DNA of 64,000 nucleotides from CALABS01 sp050260775 (lineage in GTDB: Bacteria > Pseudomonadota > Alphaproteobacteria > Rhodospirillales > Magnetospirillaceae), in contig JBLNCP010000005.1 of NCBI GenBank assembly GCA_050260775.1, positions 1 to 64,000 on the forward strand, written 5' to 3'. Shown one piece after another: positions 8,038-16,621 of this stretch. The notes under the pieces were generated by a model. It saw only the letters and a list, made by a program, of their open reading frames with translations. It did not search any database and was not told where the DNA came from. How positions within the stretch are numbered: position 1 is the stretch's first letter; each line of letters opens with the position of its first letter. Position numbers and translations under genes: made by a program.

Positions 8038-8727
8038 ATGGTCAGGTACCTGTTCGATCTTCCCCGCCCCGCCCTTCCCGTGGTGGGGGAAAACGATCTC
8101 TATCTGGTGCGACGGATCTTCTGCGTCGCCCGCAACTATGCCGCCCACGCCCGCGAGATGGGCGGTGACCCGAGCCGCGAGCCGCCGTTCTACTTCACCA
8201 AGCCGGCCGACGCGCTGGTCGCGGTCGGCGGCCCTATCCCCTACCCGCCGGCCACGGCCAATCTTCATCACGAGGTCGAGTTGGTGCTCGCCCTGGGACG
8301 GCCGATCCATCGCGGCACGCCGGCACAGGCGGCGGAATGCGTCTTCGGCCAGGCGGTGGGACTGGACCTCACCCGACGCGACCTGCAATTCGCGGCGCGC
8401 GACCAGGGCCGGCCCTGGGATCTCGGCAAGGCCTTCGAACATTCCGCTCCGGTCTCGCCACTTGTGCGTTGCAAAATACCGCAGCAGCACGGGGCGATCA
8501 CCCTTGAGGTCAACGGGGAGGTGCGCCAGCGTGGCAGCCTCGACGACATGATCTGGTCGGCGCCCGAGGTCATCTCTCATCTGTCCCACTACTATCACCT
8601 TGGTCCCGGCGATCTGATATTTACCGGCACGCCCGAGGGCGTCGGCCCGGTTCTCCCCGGCGATCATCTGATCGGGCGCATCGAAAAGGTCGGAGAACTT
8701 GACGTCACCATCGTCCCTGGGGATTGA
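8038..8727 (+). CDS. fumarylacetoacetate hydrolase family protein (fumarylpyruvate hydrolase-like)
   Basis: A 229-residue FAH-family enzyme that splits beta-diketo acids. The start region RRIFCVARNYAAHAREMG, the PPFYFTKPADALV segment, the metal ligands in HHEVELVLAL and the downstream Asp in GLDLTRRDLQ, and the closing GDLIFTGTPEGVGPV are all diagnostic. The length and first 60 residues resemble the NagK-type fumarylpyruvate hydrolase of the gentisate pathway more than full-length FAH. I chose ATG 8038 (MVRYLFDLPRP); the open frame reaches back to 7960 but that part has no family similarity. No gentisate dioxygenase or maleylpyruvate isomerase is nearby, so the exact substrate is open. Control by the divergent MarR protein is likely. 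Confidence 0.84.
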   Translation: MVRYLFDLPRPALPVVGENDLYLVRRIFCVARNYAAHAREMGGDPSREPPFYFTKPADALVAVGGPIPYPPATANLHHEVELVLALGRPIHRGTPAQAAECVFGQAVGLDLTRRDLQFAARDQGRPWDLGKAFEHSAPVSPLVRCKIPQQHGAITLEVNGEVRQRGSLDDMIWSAPEVISHLSHYYHLGPGDLIFTGTPEGVGPVLPGDHLIGRIEKVGELDVTIVPGD

Positions 8728-8787
8728 CGCACACCCTCCGGCCTGGAATTCTTCTGGCCAAGGACAGAAAGGTGAGGCCGGGGGGAC

Positions 8788-10266
8788 ATGGCGACCGTTA
8801 CCAAAGTGGACACGGATGTCGCATCGGACATCCGCCTGGCCGATTCGCATTGCATGCGGACCGAGGACTTCTTCTCGGTCGCCGCCCGCGACCTGGTCGG
8901 GCGCTATCTCACCAATTTCCTCGACGGACTGGTGATCACCCCCACCGAGCTCGTCCATTCCGCCAAGTACCAGAAGCGCCTGCACGACGCCGGGCGCACC
9001 CTCATCAACGCGGTCGACAAGATCGGGACCATCCAGGCCCGCGCCAAGGGCGAGAACGCGGTGCAGCGGGTCAAGGAGCTCGACGCCCTGGTCAGCGCCG
9101 CCTCGCGCAAGGTGTGGGATGACGAGAAGGAACGCCCCGTCCCCAACGTGACCCCCGAAACCTTCCTGGAGGTGGCGGGCAAGGTGAAGCCGGGCCCGGA
9201 GCGGGACTACACGGTCAACCGCATCCTGGTCGACCACCTGTTCCAGTACAAGGTGTGGAAGGAAAAGGTGTCCGTCCTGGTCCGCATCGCACGCCTGGCC
9301 CAGGGCACCGAGGACGCCCGCCTGGTCGAGGTGCCGCTCGCCGAGTGCCTGAAGAGCGATGCCGCCCTCGACCAGCTGCTCGGCATGCCCGAGCGGCTGG
9401 AGACCCGCTGCAACGATCTGGTCGACCTGTGGAACGGCACCTGGACGCCCCGCGACACCGCGGCCGACGTGGTCGCCGACATCAACGCCATGGTCGCCGA
9501 GGGCAACTTCCCCATGCTCAAGGCGGCGCTGGAGTATTCCCTGCTGCGGGCGCTCAACGGCAAGATGCCGCTGCGGTCGGCCGAACCGGAGCCGGAAATC
9601 CAGGCGGTGTTCGACCTGTTCCGCCGCATGTGGGTCGGCAACAGCCTGATCGGCGGCCCCAAGGCGCTGGCCATGCTCGAAAAGCGCCAAGTCCGCAACA
9701 TCAACACCGAGATGGTCACCGACCTGCTGCGCGAGCGCAAGGTCCTGGCCGACCGGGTCGCCTTCCTGATGACCCTGTCCACCCTGGCCATCGGCCAGTC
9801 CTGCCGCACGACGCTGAAGACCTTCATCGACCACTACTTCGGCGACCAGGATTTCATCCCGCGCGTCATCGGCGGCCAGGACGCCCCGGTGCCGAAGCTG
9901 CAGACCCTCACCCAGATCCATCGCGCCATCCGCGCCTCGTGGCTGTCGGACGACGAGAAGGGCACCTACGCGGCCCGGGTCGAGGCGGCCCAGGCCGAAC
10001 TGATGAAGCGATCCCGCCTGTTCGAGCAGGTGGACCGCAAGGGCGGCGGCCCGGCCCAGAAGGTGCTGACCCTGCTCGACATGTGCCGCAAGAACACCTT
10101 CATCGAGGGCTCCAACCTCGAGACGGTCAAGAAGGCGGTCGCCGGCTACCTCCGGGACCCCAGCTTCGGCACCGACTACCTCGGCACCGCGCAAGGCGAG
10201 GAGCGCGAACGCAAGGTGAGCCTGCTGTCGAAGACCTTGGCCACCATCGGCATCCGCTGGGGCTGA
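8788..10266 (+). CDS. uncharacterised 492-residue, mostly helical protein
   Basis: I do not recognise this protein. It has no signal peptide, no membrane segment and no obvious catalytic motif. The sequence is rich in charged amphipathic stretches (for example RTLINAVDKIGTIQARAK and VTDLLRERKVLADRVAFLMT), suggesting an all-helical cytoplasmic fold. It starts at ATG 8788 after GGGGGG, 60 bases past the FAH-like gene and 55 bases before a sigma-54 activator on the same strand. The three could be one transcript. Codon use resembles that of its neighbours, so there is no sign of recent transfer. Its length and clean reading frame make it a confident gene with unknown function. Confidence 0.75.
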   Translation: MATVTKVDTDVASDIRLADSHCMRTEDFFSVAARDLVGRYLTNFLDGLVITPTELVHSAKYQKRLHDAGRTLINAVDKIGTIQARAKGENAVQRVKELDALVSAASRKVWDDEKERPVPNVTPETFLEVAGKVKPGPERDYTVNRILVDHLFQYKVWKEKVSVLVRIARLAQGTEDARLVEVPLAECLKSDAALDQLLGMPERLETRCNDLVDLWNGTWTPRDTAADVVADINAMVAEGNFPMLKAALEYSLLRALNGKMPLRSAEPEPEIQAVFDLFRRMWVGNSLIGGPKALAMLEKRQVRNINTEMVTDLLRERKVLADRVAFLMTLSTLAIGQSCRTTLKTFIDHYFGDQDFIPRVIGGQDAPVPKLQTLTQIHRAIRASWLSDDEKGTYAARVEAAQAELMKRSRLFEQVDRKGGGPAQKVLTLLDMCRKNTFIEGSNLETVKKAVAGYLRDPSFGTDYLGTAQGEERERKVSLLSKTLATIGIRWG

Positions 10267-10321
10267 TCGCTACTCCCGAAGACGCACTGACCCCGGGGCC
10301 GGCGTCTGCGACACTGCCGGG

Positions 10322-11374
<1,053 letters not shown>

Positions 11375-11378
11375 GGCG

Positions 11379-13346
11379 CTACTGCGCCGCCGTCCGCCGC
11401 GCCCAGCGCTTGAGGTCGGATTCCAGCGGGGGCGTCGATTGGTGCCCCAGGCGGCGGCGGTAGATGTTCACGCTCTCCATCACCCGCTGAACGTAGTTGC
11501 GGGTCTCGGTGAAGGGGATCATCTCGATCCAGTCGATGACGTCGACCGACGGGTCGCGCGGATCGCCGTATTCCTTGATCCACCGCCGGGCCCGTGACGG
11601 GCCGGCGTTGTAGCTGGCCAGGGCGAGGATGTACGAGCCCTCGAAGTCGGAGAGCAGGTCGGACAGGTAGGCCGACCCCAGGCGGACATTGAAGTTGGGA
11701 TCGTCCAGCTTCTTGGGGCTGAACTTCACCTTGAGCGCCTTGGCCACCTTCTCCGCGGTCGACGGCATCAGCTGCATCAGGCCGCGCGCGCCCACCGGCG
11801 ACACCACCTCGGGCATGAAGCCGCTTTCCTGGCGGATCAGGGCCAGCACCAGCGCCTTCTCGGCACTGGTCTCGGCGCTGATCGGCGGCACCGGCCAGCC
11901 GTGCTCGACCAGAAACACCCCATCGCGGTCGGCCCGGCGGGCGACGACCACGCCGAGGTCGTCGCGGCCGCCACGGGCCGCCAGCTGCGCCACCAGAGCG
12001 CGTTCGCCGGGATTGTCGACCACCTCGTTGAGGCGGATGAAGAAGGCGCGCAGGAACTCGGTGTCGTGGGCGTCCTGCATCAGGCGGATGGCGCGCACCA
12101 TCTCACGGCCCTCGAAACGCTTGACGTCGTCGGGCGCCGGCACCGGCGCCTTGGGCAGCGGCCAGTCGTGCTCGTTGAGGCGGTCGGCCGAGAGCTGGCC
12201 GTAATAGGCGGTCAGATACTGGGCACCGCGGGTGTACCACTCGCGCGCCCCCTTCTCGTCCTTGCGGGACTCGGCGGCACGGCCCGCCCAATAGGCGGCG
12301 CGCGCCCGGCTGAGCGGCGTGCTGACGGCATCCCACAGGCGCTGGAAATGCTGGGTGGCGGTGTCGCGATCGTCGAGGAAACGCAACGAGATCCAGCCGG
12401 CCAGGAACTCGGCATCGCCGTACTGGGTGGTGCGGGCTTCGAGACCGTGGTCGGCCGCCACCTGGTAGGCGCGCGACACCAGCCCCTTCTGCAGGGCCCG
12501 GCGGGCCAGGATGGCGCGCTCCTGCCACCACAGCTCGGGGCGCACCTGGTTGCGGGCCGGATGGGACAGCAGGTCGATGGCGTCCTCGTCCATGTCCTTC
12601 TGGCGGCGCCAGCGCACCCGGTCGAAGATCAGGCCGGGGTCATCGCGCAATTCCTTGGGAACCGCCGCGATCGCCGGCTCGGGGTTGGCCTTGCCGTCCT
12701 GCAGGGCGATGCGGGCCTGCGCCAGCTGACGGTGGCCGGAATCCACCTTCAGCAGCGCGCGCTGGGCCGGAGCCTCCTGGCGGTCCCACAGCAGCCGGTC
12801 GACCCGGCGCCAGTGGTCCTCGGGGCGCAGATATTCGTCGAACAGCGTGAGGAACTGCCGTTCCTGCATGGCCCCGAACCCGCCTTCGATCCAGGTGCCG
12901 CGGATGACGTCGACCGCCTTCTGCTTCTGGCCGGCCTTCAGCAGGGCGCGGGCATAGGCCATGCCGCCATCGACGGTCTCGGCGCGGCGGTCCTTGAACC
13001 AGGCCAGGATCTGCTCGTCCGGGGTGGCGGCGGTGATCGCCTCCTCGGCGCGACGCTCCAGCGCGCTCTGCAGCGGCCAGTCGCCGCTGGTCTCGATGAA
13101 CGAGGTGATCTCGGCGAAGCTCGCCCCCGATCCCGGCCGCACATAGGCCATCCACCGCACCAGCTTGGCCAAGAGGCGATCCTTGGCGCCGTTGGCCATG
13201 TGTTCGGCCTCGGCCAGCTTGTCGCGCTTGGCGGTGCTCAGGACCTGCTTGGCCTTGGGATGGTCGCCGGCGGCGAGCGCCGTCTGGGCGGACAGCCCCA
13301 ACGCCAGGGCGGCAGCGACAAGCAGGGTAGCCGGGAATGCCTTCAC
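11379..13346 (-). CDS. slt: soluble lytic murein transglycosylase (Slt70-like)
   Basis: A 655-residue periplasmic enzyme that cleaves the MurNAc-GlcNAc bond of peptidoglycan to give 1,6-anhydro-muropeptides. The N-terminus (KAFPATLLVAAALALGLS..ALAA) is a signal peptide. Residues about 40-480 form a long run of helical repeats like the Slt70 superhelical ring. The C-terminal catalytic domain carries ALIRQESGF with the catalytic Glu, followed by SPVGARGLMQLMPSTA and the LASYNAG motif. I chose GTG 13346, preceded by GAGGGG at good spacing; an upstream ATG at 13382 adds residues with no signal-peptide character. In many alphaproteobacteria this gene adjoins dapA-smpB; here a two-gene copper island lies between. 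Confidence 0.9.
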   Translation of the reverse strand: MKAFPATLLVAAALALGLSAQTALAAGDHPKAKQVLSTAKRDKLAEAEHMANGAKDRLLAKLVRWMAYVRPGSGASFAEITSFIETSGDWPLQSALERRAEEAITAATPDEQILAWFKDRRAETVDGGMAYARALLKAGQKQKAVDVIRGTWIEGGFGAMQERQFLTLFDEYLRPEDHWRRVDRLLWDRQEAPAQRALLKVDSGHRQLAQARIALQDGKANPEPAIAAVPKELRDDPGLIFDRVRWRRQKDMDEDAIDLLSHPARNQVRPELWWQERAILARRALQKGLVSRAYQVAADHGLEARTTQYGDAEFLAGWISLRFLDDRDTATQHFQRLWDAVSTPLSRARAAYWAGRAAESRKDEKGAREWYTRGAQYLTAYYGQLSADRLNEHDWPLPKAPVPAPDDVKRFEGREMVRAIRLMQDAHDTEFLRAFFIRLNEVVDNPGERALVAQLAARGGRDDLGVVVARRADRDGVFLVEHGWPVPPISAETSAEKALVLALIRQESGFMPEVVSPVGARGLMQLMPSTAEKVAKALKVKFSPKKLDDPNFNVRLGSAYLSDLLSDFEGSYILALASYNAGPSRARRWIKEYGDPRDPSVDVIDWIEMIPFTETRNYVQRVMESVNIYRRRLGHQSTPPLESDLKRWARRTAAQ

Positions 13347-13472
13347 GATGCCCCTCGGACACGAATTCGAACCGTCGCCCAAACCTGAGGGCGGACGCGC
13401 CGCATTCTAGGGAACCGTCGAAAGGACATGCAAGGCAATCAGCCGGAGGAGAGCCGCGAAAGAGTGGTAGTC

Positions 13473-13507
13473 CTCACCCGGAGAGACCATTGGCCTCTCC
13501 GGATGAG
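13473..13507 (-). terminator. strong hairpin after the PCuAC gene
   Basis: CTCACCCGGAGAG pairs with CTCTCCGGATGAG (12 of 13 pairs plus one wobble) around a 9-base loop, starting 9 bases beyond the stop of the PCuAC gene. No run of T follows on the minus strand, so it is a hairpin barrier or 3' stabiliser rather than a textbook intrinsic terminator. Confidence 0.5.
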
Positions 13508-13515
13508 TGGTGACC

Positions 13516-13983
13516 TTAGTGATGGCTGGGCGCCGACATGGCGCCGGCACCGGCCACCACCGCCTCAACCGCCACATCGCCCGCCTTCTCGAAGGTCAGG
13601 GTCAGCGGCACCTTGTCGCCTTCCTTCAGCGGCGCCTTCAGTTCCATCAGCATGATGTGCAGGCTGCCGGGCTTGAGCTGGGTGGGCGTGCCCGGGACCA
13701 CGTCCATGGCCGCCACCGGGCGCATCTTGGCGACGCCGTCCTCCATGAGGTGGGTGTGGAGCTCGGCGGTGTTGGACACCGGCGACGACGCTCGGATCAG
13801 CCGGTCGGGCTCCTTGCCCTCGGTCTTCAGGACCATGAAGGCGGCGCCGTTGCGGGCCGACATCGGCGAGGTGCGGGCCCAGGGGGACTCGATGGCGATA
13901 TCGCCCTTGCGGAACTCGGCGGCCTGGGCGGAAACGGACAGCAGCAGCGCGCCCGCGAGGGCGGCGAAGGTGGTGACTTTCAT
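13516..13983 (-). CDS. periplasmic copper chaperone PCuAC
   Basis: A 155-residue exported protein with a clear signal peptide (cleavage expected after VSAQAA, about residue 22). The copper-binding signature HX10MX21HXM is exact: His76, Met87, His109 and Met111. The C-terminal tail ends in Ser-His-His, and a His or Met tail is common in this family. PCuAC proteins bind Cu(I) in the periplasm and deliver it to the CuA or CuB centres of cytochrome oxidases, or act in copper tolerance. The gene follows a DUF2946-like gene on the same strand (24-base gap), and the pair is probably one operon. No Sco/SenC gene is adjacent. With the CueR-type promoter at 63.9 kb it shows that the genome invests in copper handling. 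Confidence 0.9.
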   Translation of the reverse strand: MKVTTFAALAGALLLSVSAQAAEFRKGDIAIESPWARTSPMSARNGAAFMVLKTEGKEPDRLIRASSPVSNTAELHTHLMEDGVAKMRPVAAMDVVPGTPTQLKPGSLHIMLMELKAPLKEGDKVPLTLTFEKAGDVAVEAVVAGAGAMSAPSHH

Positions 13984-14007
13984 GATGTCTCTCCAGAATT
14001 GATCGGT

Positions 14008-14400
14008 TCAGCTTGAGGTCCGAACCGTCGCTGGAGGAGCCCTGGCCGGCGGAATGGTGACCGCCACCCGTACGAAGGCGGCGCCGTGATCCGCCTCGGT
14101 CCGGCCCAATGACGCCCCGAGGGGGGCGACGAGCACGAACGCGGGGGCCGGCGCCGCCGAGCCCACATGGGCCAGCGGCAGGCAGAACACGCACTGGAAA
14201 TGGTCATTTCCCCGCGCCGGCGCCTCAACCGGGGCGGTCATGCCGCCGACCGAGCAGACCTGCGTCGGATCGAGCAGCAGCCCGTCAAGGACCTGCCCGG
14301 GTGCGGGACGGATCTCGGCCGCCGCCACGACGTCCAGCACCAGCAGCCAGATGGCCAGCCAGGTGACGGGTGCGCTTTGGGCGATCGACATAATCCTCAT
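14008..14400 (-). CDS. small exported DUF2946-like protein
   Basis: A 130-residue protein with an N-terminal hydrophobic segment (VTWLAIWLLVLDVVAAA) and a central metal-site-like stretch with the pattern CSVGG...HFQCVFCLPLAH. Widely spaced Cys and His residues after a signal anchor are typical of DUF2946 proteins, which often accompany copper genes. Family assignment is tentative. A second Met at 14391 (MSIAQS) is an equally good start. It lies just upstream of the PCuAC gene, so a shared copper role is inferred. The C-terminal 40 residues are Ala/Pro-rich and unstructured in appearance. Confidence 0.6.
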   Translation of the reverse strand: MRIMSIAQSAPVTWLAIWLLVLDVVAAAEIRPAPGQVLDGLLLDPTQVCSVGGMTAPVEAPARGNDHFQCVFCLPLAHVGSAAPAPAFVLVAPLGASLGRTEADHGAAFVRVAVTIPPARAPPATVRTSS

Positions 14401-14549
14401 TGCGCGGCCGAGTTTGGGTCCGGGGCGGCCATTCCGTCAACCCCGGGGAACACGGGCACGACACGGCACCGGTCGGCTTGCCCCCCAGGCCACTTGCGTT
14501 TATTGTCCCGAGTTTCCGACCGTCACCTTCTTTTTTGGGAAATCCGGCC

Positions 14550-15422
14550 ATGTTCAAGGGATCGATCACCGCCCTCGTCACTCCTTTCCGCGACGGCGGC
14601 GTCGACGAGAAAGCGTTCCAGGAACTGGTCGCCTGGCAGATTTCCGAGGGCACCCACGGCGTGGTCCCCTGCGGCACCACCGGCGAGTCGCCGACGCTTT
14701 CGCATGCCGAGCACAAGCGGGTGGTCGAGCTGTGCGTCGAGGTGGCCAAGGGCAAGATCCCGGTCATCGCCGGCACCGGCTCGAATTCGACCGACGAGGC
14801 CATCGAGCTGACCCGCGCCGCCAAGGCGGCGGGCGCCGACGCGGCCCTGGTGGTCGCGCCCTATTACAACAAGCCGACCCAGGAAGGCCTGTTCCGCCAT
14901 TTCGAGGCCATCGCCAAGGCCGTCGAGATCCCGATCGTGGTCTACAACATCCCCGGCCGCAGCGTCGTCGACATCAGCGTCGACACCATGGCGCGGCTGG
15001 CCAAGATTCCGACCATCGTCGGCGTCAAGGACGCCACCGCCGACCTCGCGCGGCCGCTGAAGATGCGCACGCTGGTCGGCGAGTCGTTCTGCCAGCTGTC
15101 CGGCGAGGACGCCACCGCCACCGCCTTCCTGGCCCAGGGCGGCGTCGGCTGCATCTCGGTCACCTCCAACGTCGCGCCGAAGCTGTGCGCGCAGATGCAG
15201 GAGGCGTGGGCCAAGGGCGACCTCAAGACCTGCTTCGCCATCCGCGACCGGCTGGCGCCGCTGCACGACGTCATGTTCTGCGAGACCAACCCGGCCCCGG
15301 CCAAGTATGCCGCCTCGCTGCTCGGCAAGTGCCTGCCGACCGTGCGGCTGCCACTGGTCGAGTTGTCCGACGCCTCGAAGGAAAAGGTGCGCGCCGCGAT
15401 GAAGGGCGCCGGCCTGCTCTAA
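14550..15422 (+). CDS. dapA: 4-hydroxy-tetrahydrodipicolinate synthase
   Basis: A 290-residue (beta/alpha)8 aldolase that condenses pyruvate with aspartate semialdehyde, the first committed step to diaminopimelate and lysine. The Schiff-base lysine is Lys160 in VGVKDATAD. The catalytic triad members Thr43/Thr44 (CGTTGESPTL) and Tyr132 (VVYNIPGRS) are present. The open frame extends 50 codons upstream, but MFKGSITALVTPF at 14550 matches the family N-terminus exactly. It is followed by smpB after 8 bases, so the two are cotranscribed. This dapA-smpB pairing is widespread in alphaproteobacteria. The enzyme draws on the same pyruvate pool as LDH and PDH. Confidence 0.96.
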   Translation: MFKGSITALVTPFRDGGVDEKAFQELVAWQISEGTHGVVPCGTTGESPTLSHAEHKRVVELCVEVAKGKIPVIAGTGSNSTDEAIELTRAAKAAGADAALVVAPYYNKPTQEGLFRHFEAIAKAVEIPIVVYNIPGRSVVDISVDTMARLAKIPTIVGVKDATADLARPLKMRTLVGESFCQLSGEDATATAFLAQGGVGCISVTSNVAPKLCAQMQEAWAKGDLKTCFAIRDRLAPLHDVMFCETNPAPAKYAASLLGKCLPTVRLPLVELSDASKEKVRAAMKGAGLL

Positions 15423-15430
15423 GGTCCAGC

Positions 15431-15892
15431 ATGGCCCACCCGCCCCACATCGCCGCGCAGAACCGCAAGGCCCGCCACGAATACACCATCGTGGACACGG
15501 TCGAGGCCGGCATCATGCTGGTGGGAACCGAGGTCAAGTCGCTGCGGGCCGGCAAAGGCAACATCAACGAAGCCTATGCCGGCCCCAGCGGGGATGAATT
15601 GTGGCTGTATAACGCCTACATCCCCGAGTACCAGTCCAAGATGCCCTTCCCGCACGAGACCCGGCGTCCGCGCAAGCTGCTGCTGCACAAGCGCGAGGCC
15701 CGCAAGCTGGCGGGTGCCGTCGCCAAGGAAGGCATGACCCTGGTGCCGCTCGACATCCATTTCACCGAGCGGGGCATGGCCAAGGTGCTGCTCGGCCTGG
15801 CCAAGGGCAAGAAGCACCACGACAAGCGCGAGGCCGAGAAGAAGCGCGACTGGAGCCGCGAGAAGGCCCGCCTGATGCGGGAAAAGGGCTGA
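15431..15892 (+). CDS. smpB: SsrA-binding protein SmpB
   Basis: A 153-residue partner of tmRNA in trans-translation. It binds SsrA RNA and delivers it to stalled ribosomes. The signature N-terminal core (NRKARHEYTI, then EAGIMLVGTEVKSLRAGKGN) and the internal PRKLLLHKREARKL stretch match the family. The basic C-terminal tail (KKHHDKREAEKKRDWSREK) is the segment that enters the decoding centre. It starts 8 bases after dapA. The tmRNA gene itself is not in this window. In many relatives rpoZ and relA/spoT follow; here the next gene is a molybdopterin protein. Confidence 0.96.
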   Translation: MAHPPHIAAQNRKARHEYTIVDTVEAGIMLVGTEVKSLRAGKGNINEAYAGPSGDELWLYNAYIPEYQSKMPFPHETRRPRKLLLHKREARKLAGAVAKEGMTLVPLDIHFTERGMAKVLLGLAKGKKHHDKREAEKKRDWSREKARLMREKG

Positions 15893-15923
15893 CGGGGCTC
15901 GGGTCGCTTCCGATGGAGGTGGC

Positions 15924-16583
15924 ATGGCCGACGACGACATCCCCCTGACCGGACGCATCAAGGAAAAGCTGATCGAGACCAAGGAGAAGTGGGCTCGCGA
16001 AGGCCGCGCGCTTACCGGCCGCGGCGGCACCGACCGCCTGCCCCCCGGCCAGCGCCTGGTGACCGACTGGCCGGTGCTCGACCTCGGCATCCAGCCCGAC
16101 CTCGCCGCCGCCGAGTGGTCGCTGACCGTGGGCGGCGCCGTCGAAGCGCCGCTCAAGTGGAGCTGGGAGGATTTCCTGGCCCAGCCCCAGGTCAGCCTGA
16201 CCAGCGACATCCACTGTGTTACCACCTGGTCGCGCTACGACAATGCCTGGGAGGGCGTGTCGACGCGCCACCTTCTCGATCTGGTGCGGCCACGCCCCGG
16301 CGCCGGCTTCGTGATGCTGAAAAGCTATGACGGCTACACCACCAACCTGCCGCTGGAGCGCTTCGCCGCCGCCGACGCCCTGCTGGCGCGATCCTGGCAG
16401 GGCCGCCCGCTCACCCGCGAGCACGGCGGCCCGGTCCGCGCCGTCATCCCGCAGCTCTATTTCTGGAAAAGCGCCAAGTGGCTGCGCGCCATCACGGTGA
16501 TGGACGAGGACAGCCCCGGCTATTGGGAGCGGCGCGGCTACCACGACGAAGGCGACCCCTGGGCCGAGGATCGTTACCGCTAA
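15924..16583 (+). CDS. YuiH-like molybdopterin-binding oxidoreductase
   Basis: A 219-residue single-domain protein of the sulfite-oxidase/MsrP molybdopterin fold. The conserved Mo-ligand cysteine is in SDIHCVTTWSRYDN, and the loop GGPVRAVIPQLYFWKSAKW near the C-terminus is characteristic of the YuiH branch. No signal peptide, TAT motif or heme partner is visible, so it is predicted to be cytoplasmic, unlike MsrP. ATG 15924 follows GGAGGT. The natural substrate of YuiH-type proteins is not established. It sits 31 bases after smpB and could share its transcript. Confidence 0.85.
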   Translation: MADDDIPLTGRIKEKLIETKEKWAREGRALTGRGGTDRLPPGQRLVTDWPVLDLGIQPDLAAAEWSLTVGGAVEAPLKWSWEDFLAQPQVSLTSDIHCVTTWSRYDNAWEGVSTRHLLDLVRPRPGAGFVMLKSYDGYTTNLPLERFAAADALLARSWQGRPLTREHGGPVRAVIPQLYFWKSAKWLRAITVMDEDSPGYWERRGYHDEGDPWAEDRYR

Positions 16584-16621
16584 GACCCTGTGTCCCACGC
16601 CGGTCAGGATGACTGGAAAGG

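Noticed and set aside
14240..15892. A 550-codon frame over dapA leading into smpB
   Set aside because: Only the smpB part (from 15431) matches a family; the rest is a shadow of dapA.
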